Origin: Leptodactylus fallax
Lineage: Eukaryota; Chordata; Amphibia; Anura; Leptodactylidae
Reading direction: 5' to 3'
Length of the DNA: 64,000 nt
Assembly: GCA_947044405.1 (NCBI GenBank)
Contig: CAMRHE010000168.1
Span: 2,301,001 to 2,365,000, forward strand
Numbering within the stretch: position 1 is the first letter of the stretch; every line of letters begins with the position of its first letter. The position numbers were made by a program, and so were the translations under genes. Shown one piece after another: positions 44,609 to 56,387 of this stretch. Under the pieces are notes generated by a model. That model saw nothing but the letters and a program-made list of their open reading frames with translations. It searched no databases and had not been told where the DNA came from.

Positions 44609-45064
44609 TTCTCTCTTCTTTCCCTTGCTTCTTTATTGAGAGCTGTCCCCTGTATCTCATTGTATATGGTATGCAGGCTGTGTGAAATGAAGAGAAAATG
44701 AGGCTGGGGGACTCACTTCAAATGGCTATATCTCAGGCATTATTAAACTTAGAAACTTGCTTTCATCTTTCACACGATACTAGGATGCAGTTCTAACTAT
44801 ATGACTTACCGAGATATCACTGGTTGAATATACCATCAAGGTTGGGATATTTATATGTGGCTGCATATAAATACCTCAATCCTGACTGTGTTTTTAACCA
44901 GTGATATCCCTGTATAACTTGTTTAAATACCACAAAATTATCACTTCTTCATGAGCAGTATAAAATGCAGAGTCATGGTAAGTGACAGTTAAGTTTTGCA
45001 TTACAATTAGTATTAGAATGTAAAATTTGCTATAATTTTTTTTAGGATGAGATTAATTTTGTCT
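44609..45064. other. Unassigned sequence with inverted phrases
   Basis: CACTGGTTGAATATACC and a later ACCAGTGATATCC, with TATTTATATGTGG / CATATAAATACC, form a loose foldback (44815-44915). No gene. Confidence 0.4.
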
Positions 45065-45286
45065 AAGGCTGAGGCCACAGATTGCGGAAACGCAGCTTTT
45101 TTTGTTGCACATTTTTCTGTGTTTTTTGAGACAAAGCCAGGAGTGGATTGAGCAGAATGGCGAAGTATAATTACTTCTTATATATTTCTCAATCCTTTTG
45201 TAGCCATTCTTGGCTTTGGCTCAAAAATACCTAGCAAAATATGCAGCAAAAAAAACTGTGTTTCTGCGATGTGGGGCCTTAGCCTT
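45065..45286. repeat. Foldback MITE, same family, copy 2
   Basis: AAGGCTGAGGCCACA at the left and TGTGGGGCCTTAGCCTT at the right. The interior contains GCCAGGAGTGGATTGAG and its inverse-like CTCAATCC...CCATTCTTGGC. Confidence 0.7.
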
Positions 45287-48267
45287 AAAATCAGTTCCAG
45301 TTGCACATTTGGATTTTAGAGCTTTGAATGCACATTATTCTATAATTAGCATATAAAAGAGTCACATTTTACTCCTATGACATGCTCTGGTATTCTGTAT
45401 TCATTGCAACCTCTCATATCGAATAAGCCAGATAATAAATGCTGCCTCAAAAAAATTGTACAGAAGTCTGCAGGAAAGGATGTCATGGTAGAATACTTTT
45501 GCTAAGCAACGATGATTTCAATTTTTTGATGAAAAGTCATTTTTACAGACTAGGTAGACCTAGTCATTTTTAAATATACAATGTATTGATATTTCAAAAA
45601 CTGACCCTGAGCTATGAGGAACGCCCTTCTGACAGTGGGGAGTCAGATTTCTAGCGGTATATAAAACCGCACTTTCATGAGGACATGAATGGTCCTCTTT
45701 AAAAGGGTTATGGCAGGGACAATATTTATCCCTTACCCATAGAATAGAGGATAAATATATTAAAGGGAGTATGCCACAAACAATATCAGTTTATGTCCAA
45801 AACATTTCAACTTTGTCTTTTTGTTCTGTTTTTAAATTCCAAAAGAAAAGGTCAATTCTTGAGCAAAAAATACAGATCTGCGCTGCTCCAAATACTAACT
45901 GTTAGTTCATTGTCTCAGGATTGAACAGCTGCCTCTATATATGATAAGACTATATATTGTTTAAACTGTACGTACACTGCTCCCCCCAGATGTTGATTGG
46001 AATCCATGTGTGCACAGATAGCCCAAAGACTTATGGCAGGACTGTAGAAGAATTAAAGTCCATTAACTCCATGGTAATCCAGTAAACCGTCAGTGCTTTT
46101 TGAACATTTATTTAAATCCACAACAGTGGAAAGAAACAACAATACTGTAGGCTTATGCTTTTTGCTGTATAGAATGCCTTGCCCATAATATATCTATATC
46201 TACCTCCATCTCATATATAGATATATATAGTAGTAAAGAAGCTGTAGCACTCTTGTGAGTAAATACTATCATCTCTGATAAACTGGTGGTGTTGCTGCAA
46301 ATCAGATGGAGTACAGGAGGATGGGAGTAGTAGTGGCAGTAGCTGTGCCACTGGATAGGCTGAGTGTCCTCAACCAATCTCCCCAGATCAGCATTTTGAT
46401 GGCAGGTCTCGAACAAAACACCTCCTGCCAGAGGAATCCTTATCTCCTCCTGGCACAGTGTCCAAACGTCAGACAGCAGAACTCCCTGTCTCAGGGCTGT
46501 CTCTAGATGAGCCTTTGGCTGAATCTCTTCCCTCAGGGGCTGTGCACGGAACCGTAGGGTCTCAGCATGCAGATCTGACTTACTCTATCTCCAACTACAC
46601 ACTACACTACTTCTGAGGCCCCAACGGTTTCCTGGAGACAAAAGTCTCACAGACCCCACCCCGTGGCCTGTGACACTGTACCAAATGTGGGGGACCAAAG
46701 AGTGCGGAAACAAACAAGGAAAATACAATAGGGAGAGCTGCAAACAATGACACATAACATAGAACATATAGACAGGACATACAAAACATACCCAGAGGCA
46801 CAAAGACAATTAAAGCACTCTGAGTTTACTCTTAATATTTGGAACTGCAAGGATTTCTGTTTGAAATTCTTTTAACCTATGTGGGAAAGTTTGTTTGGGG
46901 GAATTTTGTCAGATGTAGAGAATAAGTATAATTATGTAATTATATTATTAATTATATTCTTATTCATGCTTATTTATCATTGATCTGAATCTCTAGAAAA
47001 TCAATCTTAAAATGCATGGAAATATGCTTAAAATGTAGGAAAACCACCTTTCCCACAATATACAATATAAAATAGATAATTTATTCATTACATTTTTATA
47101 TGAAACACTGCTGTTTTGGCCACATTTCTCAATTATCTTACGTGGTTCTTGGTTATTGAGGTATGGACTTCACATGGCATCTGAAGGTGTGCTGGGGTAC
47201 CTGGAACCAAGACATTAGCAGCAGATCCTTTAGGTACTGTAAGTTGAGATTTGATTGGACATTTTGTTTTTGTTTCAATACAAAATGTCTAAAAAGCAAT
47301 AGGAATTCAAGCAATTACATAGGTAGATTAGCGATAGAAATCAATAGAAGTGAGGGCATAGCTGCTGCTGCTTTTTGAGCTTGAGAGTAACTGCAAAAAA
47401 ACAACAAAAAAAAAATACATACACACAGTGCCAGAATTGTTGCCAATCACTATAATTAAATTAAGCAGTGTGTGCAGTAAAAAATGACTTTAAAAAACAG
47501 GGCAAGGGACAGGCAAGTACTAACAATAAGAATGTGGTGAAATGCTGAGAGAGATATTTCTCTTAGTCATAGATTTCCTTTTCTTCCTCCTCTCTTTGAT
47601 GAGTTGGATGAGAATTGCCATTGTTTTTTTGATGTAGAGGGAGAAAACATGAGTGCTGGTGGAGGTAGTAGTGGCACGGGGTCTGCTACTGGTGGTATTG
47701 CTAGTAAGGGCACTAGGGGGAAAATCTGTAAGGAATTGTGAGGTCATAGAGGAATCCCATTGCCAAGAGCCACAAAAAAGTGGGGAAGATGATAACATTA
47801 CTTAATCCAATGATGATTCTATTGCAGTTAAAGGAGGTATTTGGACCACTATACACGGACTGCGCAGATCCAAAGGGTATTAGCAAAAAAATGATGTATT
47901 TCCCAAGGTAGGGTACAGTAAGCACACACAACGCGTTTTGGGACCAGCAAGTCCCTTTTTCAAGTGTATCACACTCCCTCCAAGAGGAGTTTTAGATCTC
48001 ACTAGAACTGTTCAATGTAGGATCTAGATCTCTCCATACTCACATGAAATGACGTCAACAGCACATCACATTTGGCAAAATGGAATTGAGGAAGACCATT
48101 CTATTCCTTCTTCCCATGATCATCTTTGTAGGCAGGCCACATCCAAACTTAGCACATAGTCCTCATCATTATCATTCATTATTATCTCCATCTGCTTCTC
48201 CTTCTCCTCCATGCCAATGTCAGTCATCATCCATAAAGTAATGTCTGTCCAGTAAGCAGAAATCTAC
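45287..48267. other. Largely unassigned sequence
   Basis: Low-complexity and AT-rich parts alternate with non-repetitive sequence. 46190-46230 has a TATATAG run. 47640-47700 could encode a Gly/Ser-rich stretch (SAGGGSSGTGSATGG) like the N-terminus of the hAT relic at 54170, but this is too short to call. 47925-47970 has the phrase AACGCGTTTTGGGACC. No gene recognised. Confidence 0.35.
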
Positions 48268-48780
48268 ACTCAGTCATCCGGCTGGTCTACAACTTTAACT
48301 CCAGCCTGGCCAAGTTACTGGTGGTGCAGTCGCTGCCATGTCACTTAGAGGAATCCACTGTTTCACCAATTGATGGCAGTCTCAATGGAGAATACCTAGC
48401 CACCATTATTTCTCAAGGAAAGCTGTCCCTGCTTAATATTGCCATGTGGCACTCTCCTTGTAAATGTCCATGTGTGGAAAGTTGCGCACTACCATCAATA
48501 CGCAGTGCAGCGCTTTTGTACACTTGTGCAGGGACAATACATAACTGTCATGATCGAGTCAATGTTTTGAGCATCAGAGGCCACAGTATAGAAACGCAGC
48601 AAGTCCTGGTGCTTTCTAGAACTACTTACTGACATCATCTCATGAGTGCAGAGCAGACACAGTTTCAACACCAGGTGGATCCCATCCACCTCTTCCAGTT
48701 CCTTCACACTGGACCATTTCCCACCCTGACTTTATCAGGGCAAGCCATTTCTTACACTCCCCTCCCTTGTTCTATGGTTG
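48268..48780 (+). pseudogene. hAT transposase fragment, plus-strand copy
   Basis: In shifting frames this reads FNSSLAKLLVVQSLPCHL and SQWRIPSHHYFSRKAVPA, then FIRASHFLHSPP near 48735. These match, block for block, the minus-strand relic (HLAKLLEVQLLSIHLVDS, PQWRIPSRHYLSRKAVPP and FTRASHCFHCSS). Known BED-type hAT proteins have this conserved region upstream of the catalytic core. Stops are frequent. Confidence 0.7.
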
Positions 48781-48922
48781 TAAGGTGAAGCGTACATTGA
48801 GTGTCACAGTTGCTTATGCTGGAGGGTCAATTTCACCAGCAGTATATGATTACTGCATGCAGCAAATCATATACACAATGGATAACTGGTCTGTGAGAAG
48901 GAGAAGAACAGTTTCTACCGTT

Positions 48923-49132
48923 AGGCTAAGGACCCACACTGCAGAAATGCAGCATTTTTTTGTTGCAGATTTTGCTGCGGTTTTTTTGAGCCAAAGTCAA
49001 AAGTGGCTTGAAAGGGAATTAAAAATATAAAGGAAGCACTTAGACGTTTCCCTTCTGTTAATTTCACTCCTGACTATGGCTCAAAAAAATCACCACAAAA
49101 AACTATGTGTTTCCGCAACATGGGGCCTTAGC
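48923..49132. repeat. Foldback MITE, GGCTAAGG family, copy 3
   Basis: AGGCTAAGGACCCACACTGC at the left, GCAACATGGGGCCTTAGCC at the right. Interior GTTTTTTTGAGCCAAAGTC is mirrored by GACTATGGCTCAAAAAAA. Confidence 0.7.
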
Positions 49133-49432
49133 CAGTGGCATAAGTACAGCTGTAGCACCCGTAGCGGCTGCCACGGGGCTTGCAAACTTAGGGGGCCCAC
49201 TGGGCCCCTGCTACTTTTCTTTTTAATAGACTGTTACCTGCCGGAGTAACCCCAGCAGGCAACGGGCCCTAGTTACTTACCGATCCCCGTTCCTGCTCAC
49301 AGCCATCTCCACTTACCTTTCTGCCCTCCAGGGCACCCTGTGCATCCCATATCATGTGCCTGGGGCCCCCTGGAGGGAAGAAAGGGAAGCGGAGGCAGCC
49401 GTGAGCAGTAGCAGGAATCGGTAAGTAAGGCT
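49133..49432. repeat. hAT-type left end with internal foldback (partial)
   Basis: CAGTGGCATAAGTACAGC at 49133 resembles the CAGTGGCGTAACTA termini of the hAT-like elements at 50717 and 51187. TTACTTACCGATCCCCG (49273) is mirrored by GGAATCGGTAAGTAA (49414-49428). No right end with a target duplication was found. Confidence 0.5.
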
Positions 49433-51134
49433 GCGGGCCCACGGCAAGAGTATTTGTTGGGCAAACTCCTCTTCCTGTGTAGGAGTCCCAGTTCCTCTAC
49501 CATAATGACCCTGAGCACCCCATTTAAGCCACTATACAAGTTAATAAAGCGGCAAACCACCACATTAAGGACATGCTCCATACAGGAACGATGTGTTATT
49601 CATCCTATCTACAACACAGCAACAATTTTGTTGCCATTGTTGGTGGCAACGCTGCCCAGTTGGATTTGGCAAGGAGATATTTGCTGCAGGATACAGGAAA
49701 GCAGCTTCTCCGCTGTCTGGCTCCGCTGATCCAGGCTCATTAATTGTAAAACTGAATGGCAGGGCTTCGCTTACACCCATGAGGGTGGAGGAGGAGCAAT
49801 GAAAGCAATGGCTTGCCCTGGTGAAGATTGTGGAGGGAAACAGTCCAGAGAGGAGGATCAAGAGGAGGTGGATGGGCCCTACATGGTGTTGGACTGGGCC
49901 TGCACAATCGGGCTGGAACTAGCACTTTGCCTTGCTGTGTTTCTGGACTGTGGCCATGAAAGCCATGTATTTTCCTTGTCCAAAATTACTGTTCCACATG
50001 TGGACGGTGGCAGTGCACCTTTCCCCAGACTGGTGTATACAAGGAAAGGCCTATGTTCTCCAAAAATGGTTATATAAAGGAGGGACAGCTTTCCTAGATA
50101 AATAATGGCGGCTAGGTATCCTCCATTGAGGTTGGGAACATGCTATCCATTGGCGAAAGGCAGTGGAATCCACTAAGTGGATCGACAGCAACTGCACTTC
50201 CAGCAACTTGGCCAGATGCGAGTTAAGATGCACAACTGCCGGATAACTGGGTTCATATTGTTGCCTCCTCACATTTCCTTATGGATGACTGACGTTGGGG
50301 TGGAAGAGTCAGAGAAACAGTTGGTGATGATGATATCAATGATGACCATGTGCTAGGCGTAGATGTGGTCTGCCTACAAGGAAGATCAAGGGTAGAATTG
50401 AAGAACAGCCTTGCTCACTTCCCCTGTCAATGTCACTGTCAAGTCTATTTTACCAAATAAGAGAGTGTTGCCATTTTATGTGAGTTAGTAGAGATGTTGT
50501 TCCTACATTTGTTCCTGCACTTCCACATCTTTCTGCTCGCAGATCTTGACATTGTCATAAATTTATCGTTTGGCAGTGTACAAAAAATTCCTACATGGGA
50601 GATGACCGAGGGTAGTTGCTGCCACCAGCAGCAGCGGAAACATGTCTGCCATACCCCCACCCTGTGAGGTTCTCCTAGATCTGGTCCAGGCAGGCTTTTT
50701 GGATGGTGGGACTGCCCAGTGGTGTAGCGATTGTGGTTGCAGGGGGTGCGACCACGACTGGGCCCACAAGGGTACCGGGCACGCGACCAGCTGGAAATGG
50801 CCGGGGAAACCCTTGTTTCCTGACTGCTATATATATTGTTACACCATCCCTGCCAGCCCGACGGAGGTGTATAAAAATAAAAAAAATACTTATACTCACC
50901 TGTCCTGGGCTCCGGAGCTCTTCTTGCCGGTTACTGACGTCACGCCAGCAGTCACATGGGGTGCGCCGGCGTAATGATGTCAATACGCCCCACGTGACTA
51001 CTGGTGCGTGAAACGTCAGTCGCCAGAGAGAAGAGGATGCGCAGACAGCAGGACGGAGCGAGGATGCCCTGGAGAGGTGAGATAATGTGAGTATAAGCGT
51101 TTGTTATTTTTAATCACTTCTCCTGGGCCTTTAC

Positions 51135-51177
51135 TTATTATACTCTGGCTTCTGAGGTGACCCCAGAGTATAATAAT
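51135..51177. repeat. Hairpin module, copy 2
   Basis: TTATTATACTCTGG and CCAGAGTATAATAA flank a 14-nt centre. This is the outer element's version; the inner stem has diverged. Confidence 0.7.
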
Positions 51178-51298
51178 AGCAACAGCCAGGGGCGTAACTA
51201 CCGGGGTAGCAGTGGTAGCGACTGCCACAGGGCCCGGAACATTACGGGGCCCGGGGCCCTGTGGCAGTCGCTACCGCAAACCCCACAATCACTGCTAT

Positions 51299-51338
51299 CG
51301 TTATACTCTGGGGTCTTTTGAGACCCCGGAGTATAACG
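51299..51338. repeat. Hairpin module, copy 3
   Basis: CGTTATACTCTGGGGTCT, a TTTG-type loop, then AGACCCCGGAGTATAACG. Stem of about 18 bp with one mismatch. Confidence 0.8.
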
Positions 51339-51595
51339 ATCGGGGGCCCAGGGGAGGTGAGCGAACATAAAAAACACTGTAACTCACCTATCCACCGCTC
51401 CGCAGGCTTCGGGCCTGTTTGGTGACGTCCCAGACGTCAGCCGACGTCATTATGCGTCGCGACGCCGGCCTGGATCGCGCGAGATCCGGTCCGACTTTGA
51501 AGATGGCTGAAGTAGCGCACGGGAGTGCACCGGAGCGAGGAAGAGGTAAGTTGCAGTGTTTTCTATGTTTCTATCCTCCCCTGGGTCTCCGATCA

Positions 51596-51632
51596 TTATA
51601 CTCTGGGGTCTGAAAAGACCCCAGAGTATAAT
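51596..51632. repeat. Hairpin module, copy 4
   Basis: ATTATACTCTGGGGTCT and AGACCCCAGAGTATAAT are perfect complements around a 3-nt loop, directly before the minisatellite begins. Confidence 0.85.
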
Positions 51633-51639
51633 AATCGTT

Positions 51640-52107
51640 CATGGGTGGTCCACTATGGGGCAAACTACTGTGTGCAGGGACCACTATGGGGCAAACTACT
51701 GTGTGCAGGGACCACTATGGGGCAAACTACTGTGTGCAGGGGCTACTATGGGGCAAACTACTGTGTGCAGGGGCTACTATGGGGCAAACTTCTGCGTGCA
51801 GGCGCCACTATGGGGCAAACTACTGTGTGCAGGGGCCACTATGGGGCAAACTACTGTGTGCAGGGGCCACTATGGGGCAAACTACTGTGTGTCGGGGCCA
51901 CTATGGGGCAAACTACTGTGTGCAGGAGCCACTATGGGGCATAATATTGTGTGCAGGGGCCACTATGCTGCATAATACCATGTCCAGGGGCCACTATGGG
52001 GCATAATACCGTGTGCAGGGGCCACTATGGGGCATAATACCGTGTGCAGGGGCCATTATGGGACATAATACTGAGTGCAGGGGCCACTATGGGGCATAAT
52101 AGTGTGC
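51640..52107 (+). repeat. 31-bp minisatellite inside the inner hAT-like element
   Basis: About 15 units of CCACTATGGGGCAAACTACT + GTGTGCAGGGG (31 bp), turning toward GCATAATACCGTG variants at the right end. Because 31 is not a multiple of three, all three plus frames are open and repetitive (GANYCVQGPLW and similar). I do not treat these as proteins. Confidence 0.92.
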
Positions 52108-52254
52108 GCAGGAATGCGGTTTGTGTGTGTGGGGGGGTTGGGGGCGGCGGCTTGGGGGGTTGGGGGCGGCGGCTTGGGGGGGCCCCATATCAAATGTTCG
52201 CCTTGGGGCCCAGCCATTCCTAGTTAAGCCTCTGGCAACAGCTCTAGGAGGGGG

Positions 52255-53365
52255 GGCTCTTAGGAGCATATAATACTGTGTGGGGGCCACTGTAAGCATA
52301 TAATACTGTGTTGGGGCCACTGTGGACATATAATACTGTGTGGGGGCAACTGTGAGAATATAATACTGTGTAGGGGCCACTGTGCAGCATATAATACTGT
52401 GTGGGGGCCACTGTGAGAATATAATACTGTGTGTGGGCCACTGTGAGCATATAATACTGTGTTAGGGTCACTGTGAGCATTTAATACTGTGTGGGGGACA
52501 CTGTGAGCATATAATACTGTGTAGGGGCCACTGTGCAGCATATAATACTGTGTAGGGGCCACTGTGAGAATATAATACTGTGTGGGGGCCACTGTGAGCA
52601 TATAATACTGTGTGGGGGCGACTGTGAGCATTTAATACTGTCTGGGGGCCACTGTGAGCATATAATACTGGGTAGGGGCCACTGTGCAACATATAATACT
52701 GTGTGGGGGCCACTGTGAGAATATAATACTGTGTGGGGGCCACTGTGAGCATATAATACTGTGTGGGGGCCACTGTGAGCATATAATACTGTGTGGGGGC
52801 GACTGTGAGCATTTAATACTGTCTGGGGGCTACTGTGAGCATATAATACTGTGTAGGGGCCACTGTGCAACATATAATACTGTGTGGGGGCCACTGTGAG
52901 AATATAATACTGTGTGGGGGCCACTGTGAGCATATAATACTGTGTGGGGGCCACTGTGAGCATATAATACTGTGTGGGGGCCACTGTGAGCATATAATAC
53001 TGTGTAGGGGCCACTGTGCAACATATACTACTGTGTGGGGGTCACTGTGGGCATATAATACTGTGTGGGGGCCACTGTGAGTATATAATACTGTCTGGGG
53101 GACACTGTGAGCATATAATACTGTGTAGGGGCCACTGTGCAAATATACTACTGTGTAGGGGCCACTGTACAGCATATAATACTGTGTGGGGGCCACTGTG
53201 AGCACGTAATACTGTTTGGGGGCCACTTTGAGCACGTAATACTGTGTGGGGACCACTGTGAGCACGTAATACTGTGTGGGGGCCACTGTGGAGCATGTAA
53301 TACTGTGTTTGGGCTACTGCGGAGCACGTAATACTGTGTGGAGGCCACTGTGGAGCATATTGTAC
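52255..53365 (+). repeat. 30-bp minisatellite inside the outer hAT-like element
   Basis: About 36 units of GAGCATATAATACTGTGTGG + GGGCCACTGT (30 bp), with higher-order blocks of roughly six units recurring (each ending CACTGTGCARCATATAATAC). The period is a multiple of three, so both strands show long repetitive frames (minus APTQYYMLTV, HTVLYAHSGP; plus CEHIILCGGH). These have no start context, no variation pattern of a gene and no known domain. Confidence 0.92.
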
Positions 53366-54170
53366 TGTCCCAGTATTGTTTACATGCTGGGCGCTGCGCT
53401 GCTCACTCACCGTATTCTTGTTAACTGCAGTTGTGGGTACTACAGCTGTATCCCTTTCAAGTATCTGAGATATTGCTGCAGCACCCGTAACCGCCACTAT
53501 CAAGAATTCGCTCAAGGGAGGGGGTAGGGGACCCCTGGCAGAAGTTTGCACCAGGGCCCACAAGACCTTAGTTACGCCACTGGGCCTGCCCAATTGCTGG
53601 AATCGTTACTATCACCACTGCCACTTCATCTGATGTCACCTTGTCATCCTGACTCAGTTGCCAGGTCCTATCCACAAGAGAATAATCACTGGCAATGTCA
53701 TCATCATTTTCCCGCTTTTTTCTAACACATCATCATGTATCACCCTCACAATTTCTGACTGCTCTGACTTCTATGAGAAATAGATTGCTCAGTAGGTGCC
53801 ACATCACTACCAGGGATCTTTGTAGTGGAAGGGAATGTGAAGGAGACACGTTTGACAGTACAGAAAGACCCTGTGGTAGATTATGTGTTATGTAGGAGGA
53901 GGAGGAGGAACACACAGAAGCCTGACTCAAGATCCCATAACTCTCGGATGCAATATCCTCCTGTGACTGAGATGAACTAGCTAAATAATCAAAAATTTCA
54001 TCTTCATTCTCAGAAAGTACAACAATCCTGCGGCTACTGACGGTGCCACTAAAACCAGAAGCAGTGTTGCTCTTGCCACCCACATTCTTATTGTTAGTAG
54101 TAGTACTTGCACGAGTGTTTCCTCCTCCCCCTACTTTTGTCTGTCTCCTGCCCTGTTTTTTTCCAGTCAT

Positions 54171-54419
54171 TATTTAATGCACACAGACAATGCTTAATTA
54201 TTAACCAAAATAACCAATGAAATAACGGACATTCTTTTTTTTTACATTAGCGGAGGATGCAATACTATTGTGTGTAATGTATATACATCAGAGAAATGCT
54301 TAAAATATTTTGTTCCAATTAACAGCAAGGTTCCTTCACGCTGTGTATGGGACAGACATCAGACCAGAGCAGAAAAACAAAACAAAACATGAAGTTACCA
54401 CGTTTATTTTATTTTAGTG
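54171..54419. other. Upstream flank of the hAT relic
   Basis: Holds a segment (54290-54410) that recurs in direct orientation at 56388-56510 (shared CTTAAAATATTTTGTT and CAGACATCAGACCAGAG). Confidence 0.5.
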
Positions 54420-55100
54420 CAAGCTACACCTTAAAGCTTTGCCCAGAGACCACTATGTGTGGTCTCCAGGTCTGTGATCGATGTGACATACCGTCACAAT
54501 GCTAATCGGCACATGAGCCAATTGCTCCGCTGTGCCCCCACCCCCTCCTGTACTTAGCTCTGAAGTCCCACTGTTAACAGACAGCAGTGACCTCAGAGCT
54601 TTGCCCGGAGACCACTCTGTGTGGCTTCCAGGCATGAGATTGCTGTGACTGTGACAGCCAGTCATAGCGATCACATTGTCTGGCACATGAGTAGAATATG
54701 CTCCTCTGCGCCCCTCCCCCTTCCCTCCATCCCCCTTGCACACAGCTCCGAAATCTCTGCTGTCAATATACAGCAGGGACCTTAGAGCTTTGCCCGGAGA
54801 CCACTCTGTGTGGTCTGTGGGCATGAGATCGCTGTGACAGCCAGTCACAGCGATCACAATGAAGTTTGTCACATAGTAATAAACTTCATTGGCTGAACGC
54901 CGATCTCCCTCTCCTTAGCATAGCAGAGAGGGAGATCGGCACTTCTGCCTCCACCCCCAGCAATACTCCATGGTCATAGCTGTCAGAAGACAGCTATGAT
55001 CACAGAGTTATGTCCAGAGACCACCCTGATTGGGCATAGTGGTCTCTGGGGCATGTGAGCACTGTGACAGCCTGTCACACTGCTCACATAAAGTAAGTAA
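54420..55100. repeat. Satellite-like tandem repeat, about 165-215 bp units
   Basis: Four diverged units, each with GCTTTGCCCGGAGACCACT, TGTGTGGTCT and TGTGACAGCCAGTCACAG-like phrases (starting near 54436, 54599, 54788 and 55008). Each unit contains short dyads (CTGTGACAGCCAGTCACAG). A minus-strand frame of 139 codons over it is repetitive and is not called as a gene. Confidence 0.75.
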
Positions 55101-56387
55101 TAAAAAGATAAAAAGTAGCTACTTCCTAGGGATCCTGACAGAGGGAGATTGGTAAGTAAAAATCACTACACACACACTCCCCCCCCACCCTTCAGTGCCC
55201 CCCACTCTCTTCTGTCTCCCATAGCTATCTATCTATCTATCTATCTTAGCTATCTGTCTATTTTTTATCTATTTTTTTTATCCATCTATATACTGTACAT
55301 AAATTCAGATTTTTTGTGACCCATAAATAAAGATTATTATTCCACTTTTAGGATGCAGACATGCAGCGGTTCTGGCGGTACAAAATTTATTATCTACAAC
55401 TTGTTACTAGCCGCCTGGCGTGCGGTCAGAGCCGCTGCATGTATCTGCACCCTAAAATACATTTGTTATATAAAAGCTGATTTTTTTGTGCTATATACAT
55501 GAAGGTTATTGTCATTATTGTTATTGTATGGTGTCAGCAAACCAGCTATGGAAAATTTGGCCTCCGGAAGCCAGTTTGCGCACCATTCATTGTAGGCTCT
55601 GCTGTAGGCCCAGAAAGTAAGGAATGCACCTACATTTGGCATCTATGAAAACGGCATAAGTTGCTAAATATGTTATCAGGTGTGTTTCTCAAGTAGCATT
55701 CACCAGATATTAAAAATAGTCACCTGAATTCACATATTTGGGAAAAGATGTCATTTTCATTTTTTTTCCCACCAAATTCATTGAAAAGTCTGTAAAAAAC
55801 CAGAGGTCCAATATCATTTATATGTCCTTTATTGAATACCTTGGGGGGGTCTAATTTATTGAGTGGAGTCATTTTGGGGGTGTTCATACTGTTTTGGTCC
55901 TTCACAGCAGCTGTAATGATAGTATGGTGCCAGCAAACCAGCTATGGAAAATTTGGCCTTCAAAAGCCAGTTTGCGCACCATTCATTGCAGGCTCTGCTG
56001 TAGGCCCACATAATGGAGAAAATACTCAAATGTGCTATCTATACAAACAGCAGAAATAAGAAAATATATTTTAGAATATATATATTTAATATAATTTATT
56101 TTTTTGAGGTTATCATGTGTTTAAATGTAGGAAAAAGCTTTTTTTTAAACTTTTTTTGCCCTTTTCCCTCTATATTTTTGCAAAAAGTAAAATGTATTGC
56201 TTATTTTGTTATAAAATGTGAATGCCCATTATGTTCCGAGAAAAAGGAGACCAAATACATGTAGGTTGGCACAGTAATAGAAAAGCAATTTTTAGTTAAA
56301 CTGGAACATGGCTAAAATTTGAAAATGTGCCTGGTCTGGAAGGGGGGTAAAGCATCTGGAATGGAAGTGGTTAATTACATATAACTT
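55101..56387. repeat. Interspersed repeat sequence with a direct duplication
   Basis: 55530-55612 and 55925-56010 are close direct copies (CAGCAAACCAGCTATGG, AGCCAGTTTGCGCACCATTC). A short ATCT microsatellite lies at 55225-55245. The right end TGGAAGTGGTTAATTA resembles the end of TTAA-type repeats. No gene. Confidence 0.6.

Larger units (their letters stand above)
51187..52234. mobile_element. hAT-like non-autonomous element (inner), perfect 8-bp duplication
   Basis: 1048 bp. Ends CAGGGGCGTAACTACC (51187) and TAGTTAAGCCTCTG (52234). The perfect 8-bp direct repeat GCAACAGC flanks it (51179-51186 and 52235-52242). It holds two hairpin modules, a CpG-rich segment with several GACGTC motifs (51400-51490) and the 31-bp minisatellite (51640-52107). 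It is nested in the outer hAT-like element. Confidence 0.85.
50717..53582. mobile_element. hAT-like non-autonomous element (outer), about 2.9 kb
   Basis: Ends CAGTGGTGTAGCGATTG (50717) and GTTACGCCACTG (53582), inverse of each other at the tips. Flanking 8-mers GGACTGCC (50709-50716) and GGCCTGCC (53583-53590) differ at one base, consistent with a hAT target duplication. It has inserted into the hAT transposase relic. Contents: CpG-rich segment, hairpin, a nested hAT-like element and a 30-bp minisatellite. No transposase. Confidence 0.78.
49446..54170 (-). pseudogene. hAT-superfamily transposase (BED-finger type), interrupted and degenerate
   Basis: The minus strand starts near 54170 (MTGKKQGRRQTKVGGGGN) with a Gly/Ser/acidic N-terminus of about 145 codons, then continues left of the nested hAT-like insertion (50717-53582). 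Visible blocks: a BED-type zinc finger remnant ending TSLLTHIKWQH (50450-50560); HLAKLLEVQLLSIHLVDS and SRKAVPPLYNH (50060-50230); HMWNSNFGQGKYMAF (first catalytic region, about 49960); VATNNGNKIVAVL (about 49630, where hAT proteins usually have TDNGSN; the Asp is Asn here); and MEHVLNVVVCRF. Several frameshifts and stops are present and the C-terminal part was not found. The enzyme family makes 8-bp target duplications. Confidence 0.75.

Noticed and set aside
51640..53365. CRISPR-like appearance of regular short repeats
   Set aside because: Units are contiguous, with no unique spacers and no cas genes. The context is a eukaryotic transposon.
51525..53593. Long overlapping frames on both strands (up to 183 codons) with peptide repeats
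   Set aside because: They are the translation of 30-31 bp tandem DNA units. They appear in several frames at once and have no domain or start context.
54453..54872. 139-codon minus-strand frame
   Set aside because: It follows the satellite units and repeats internally (TGCHS, GDHTEWSPGKALRSLL).
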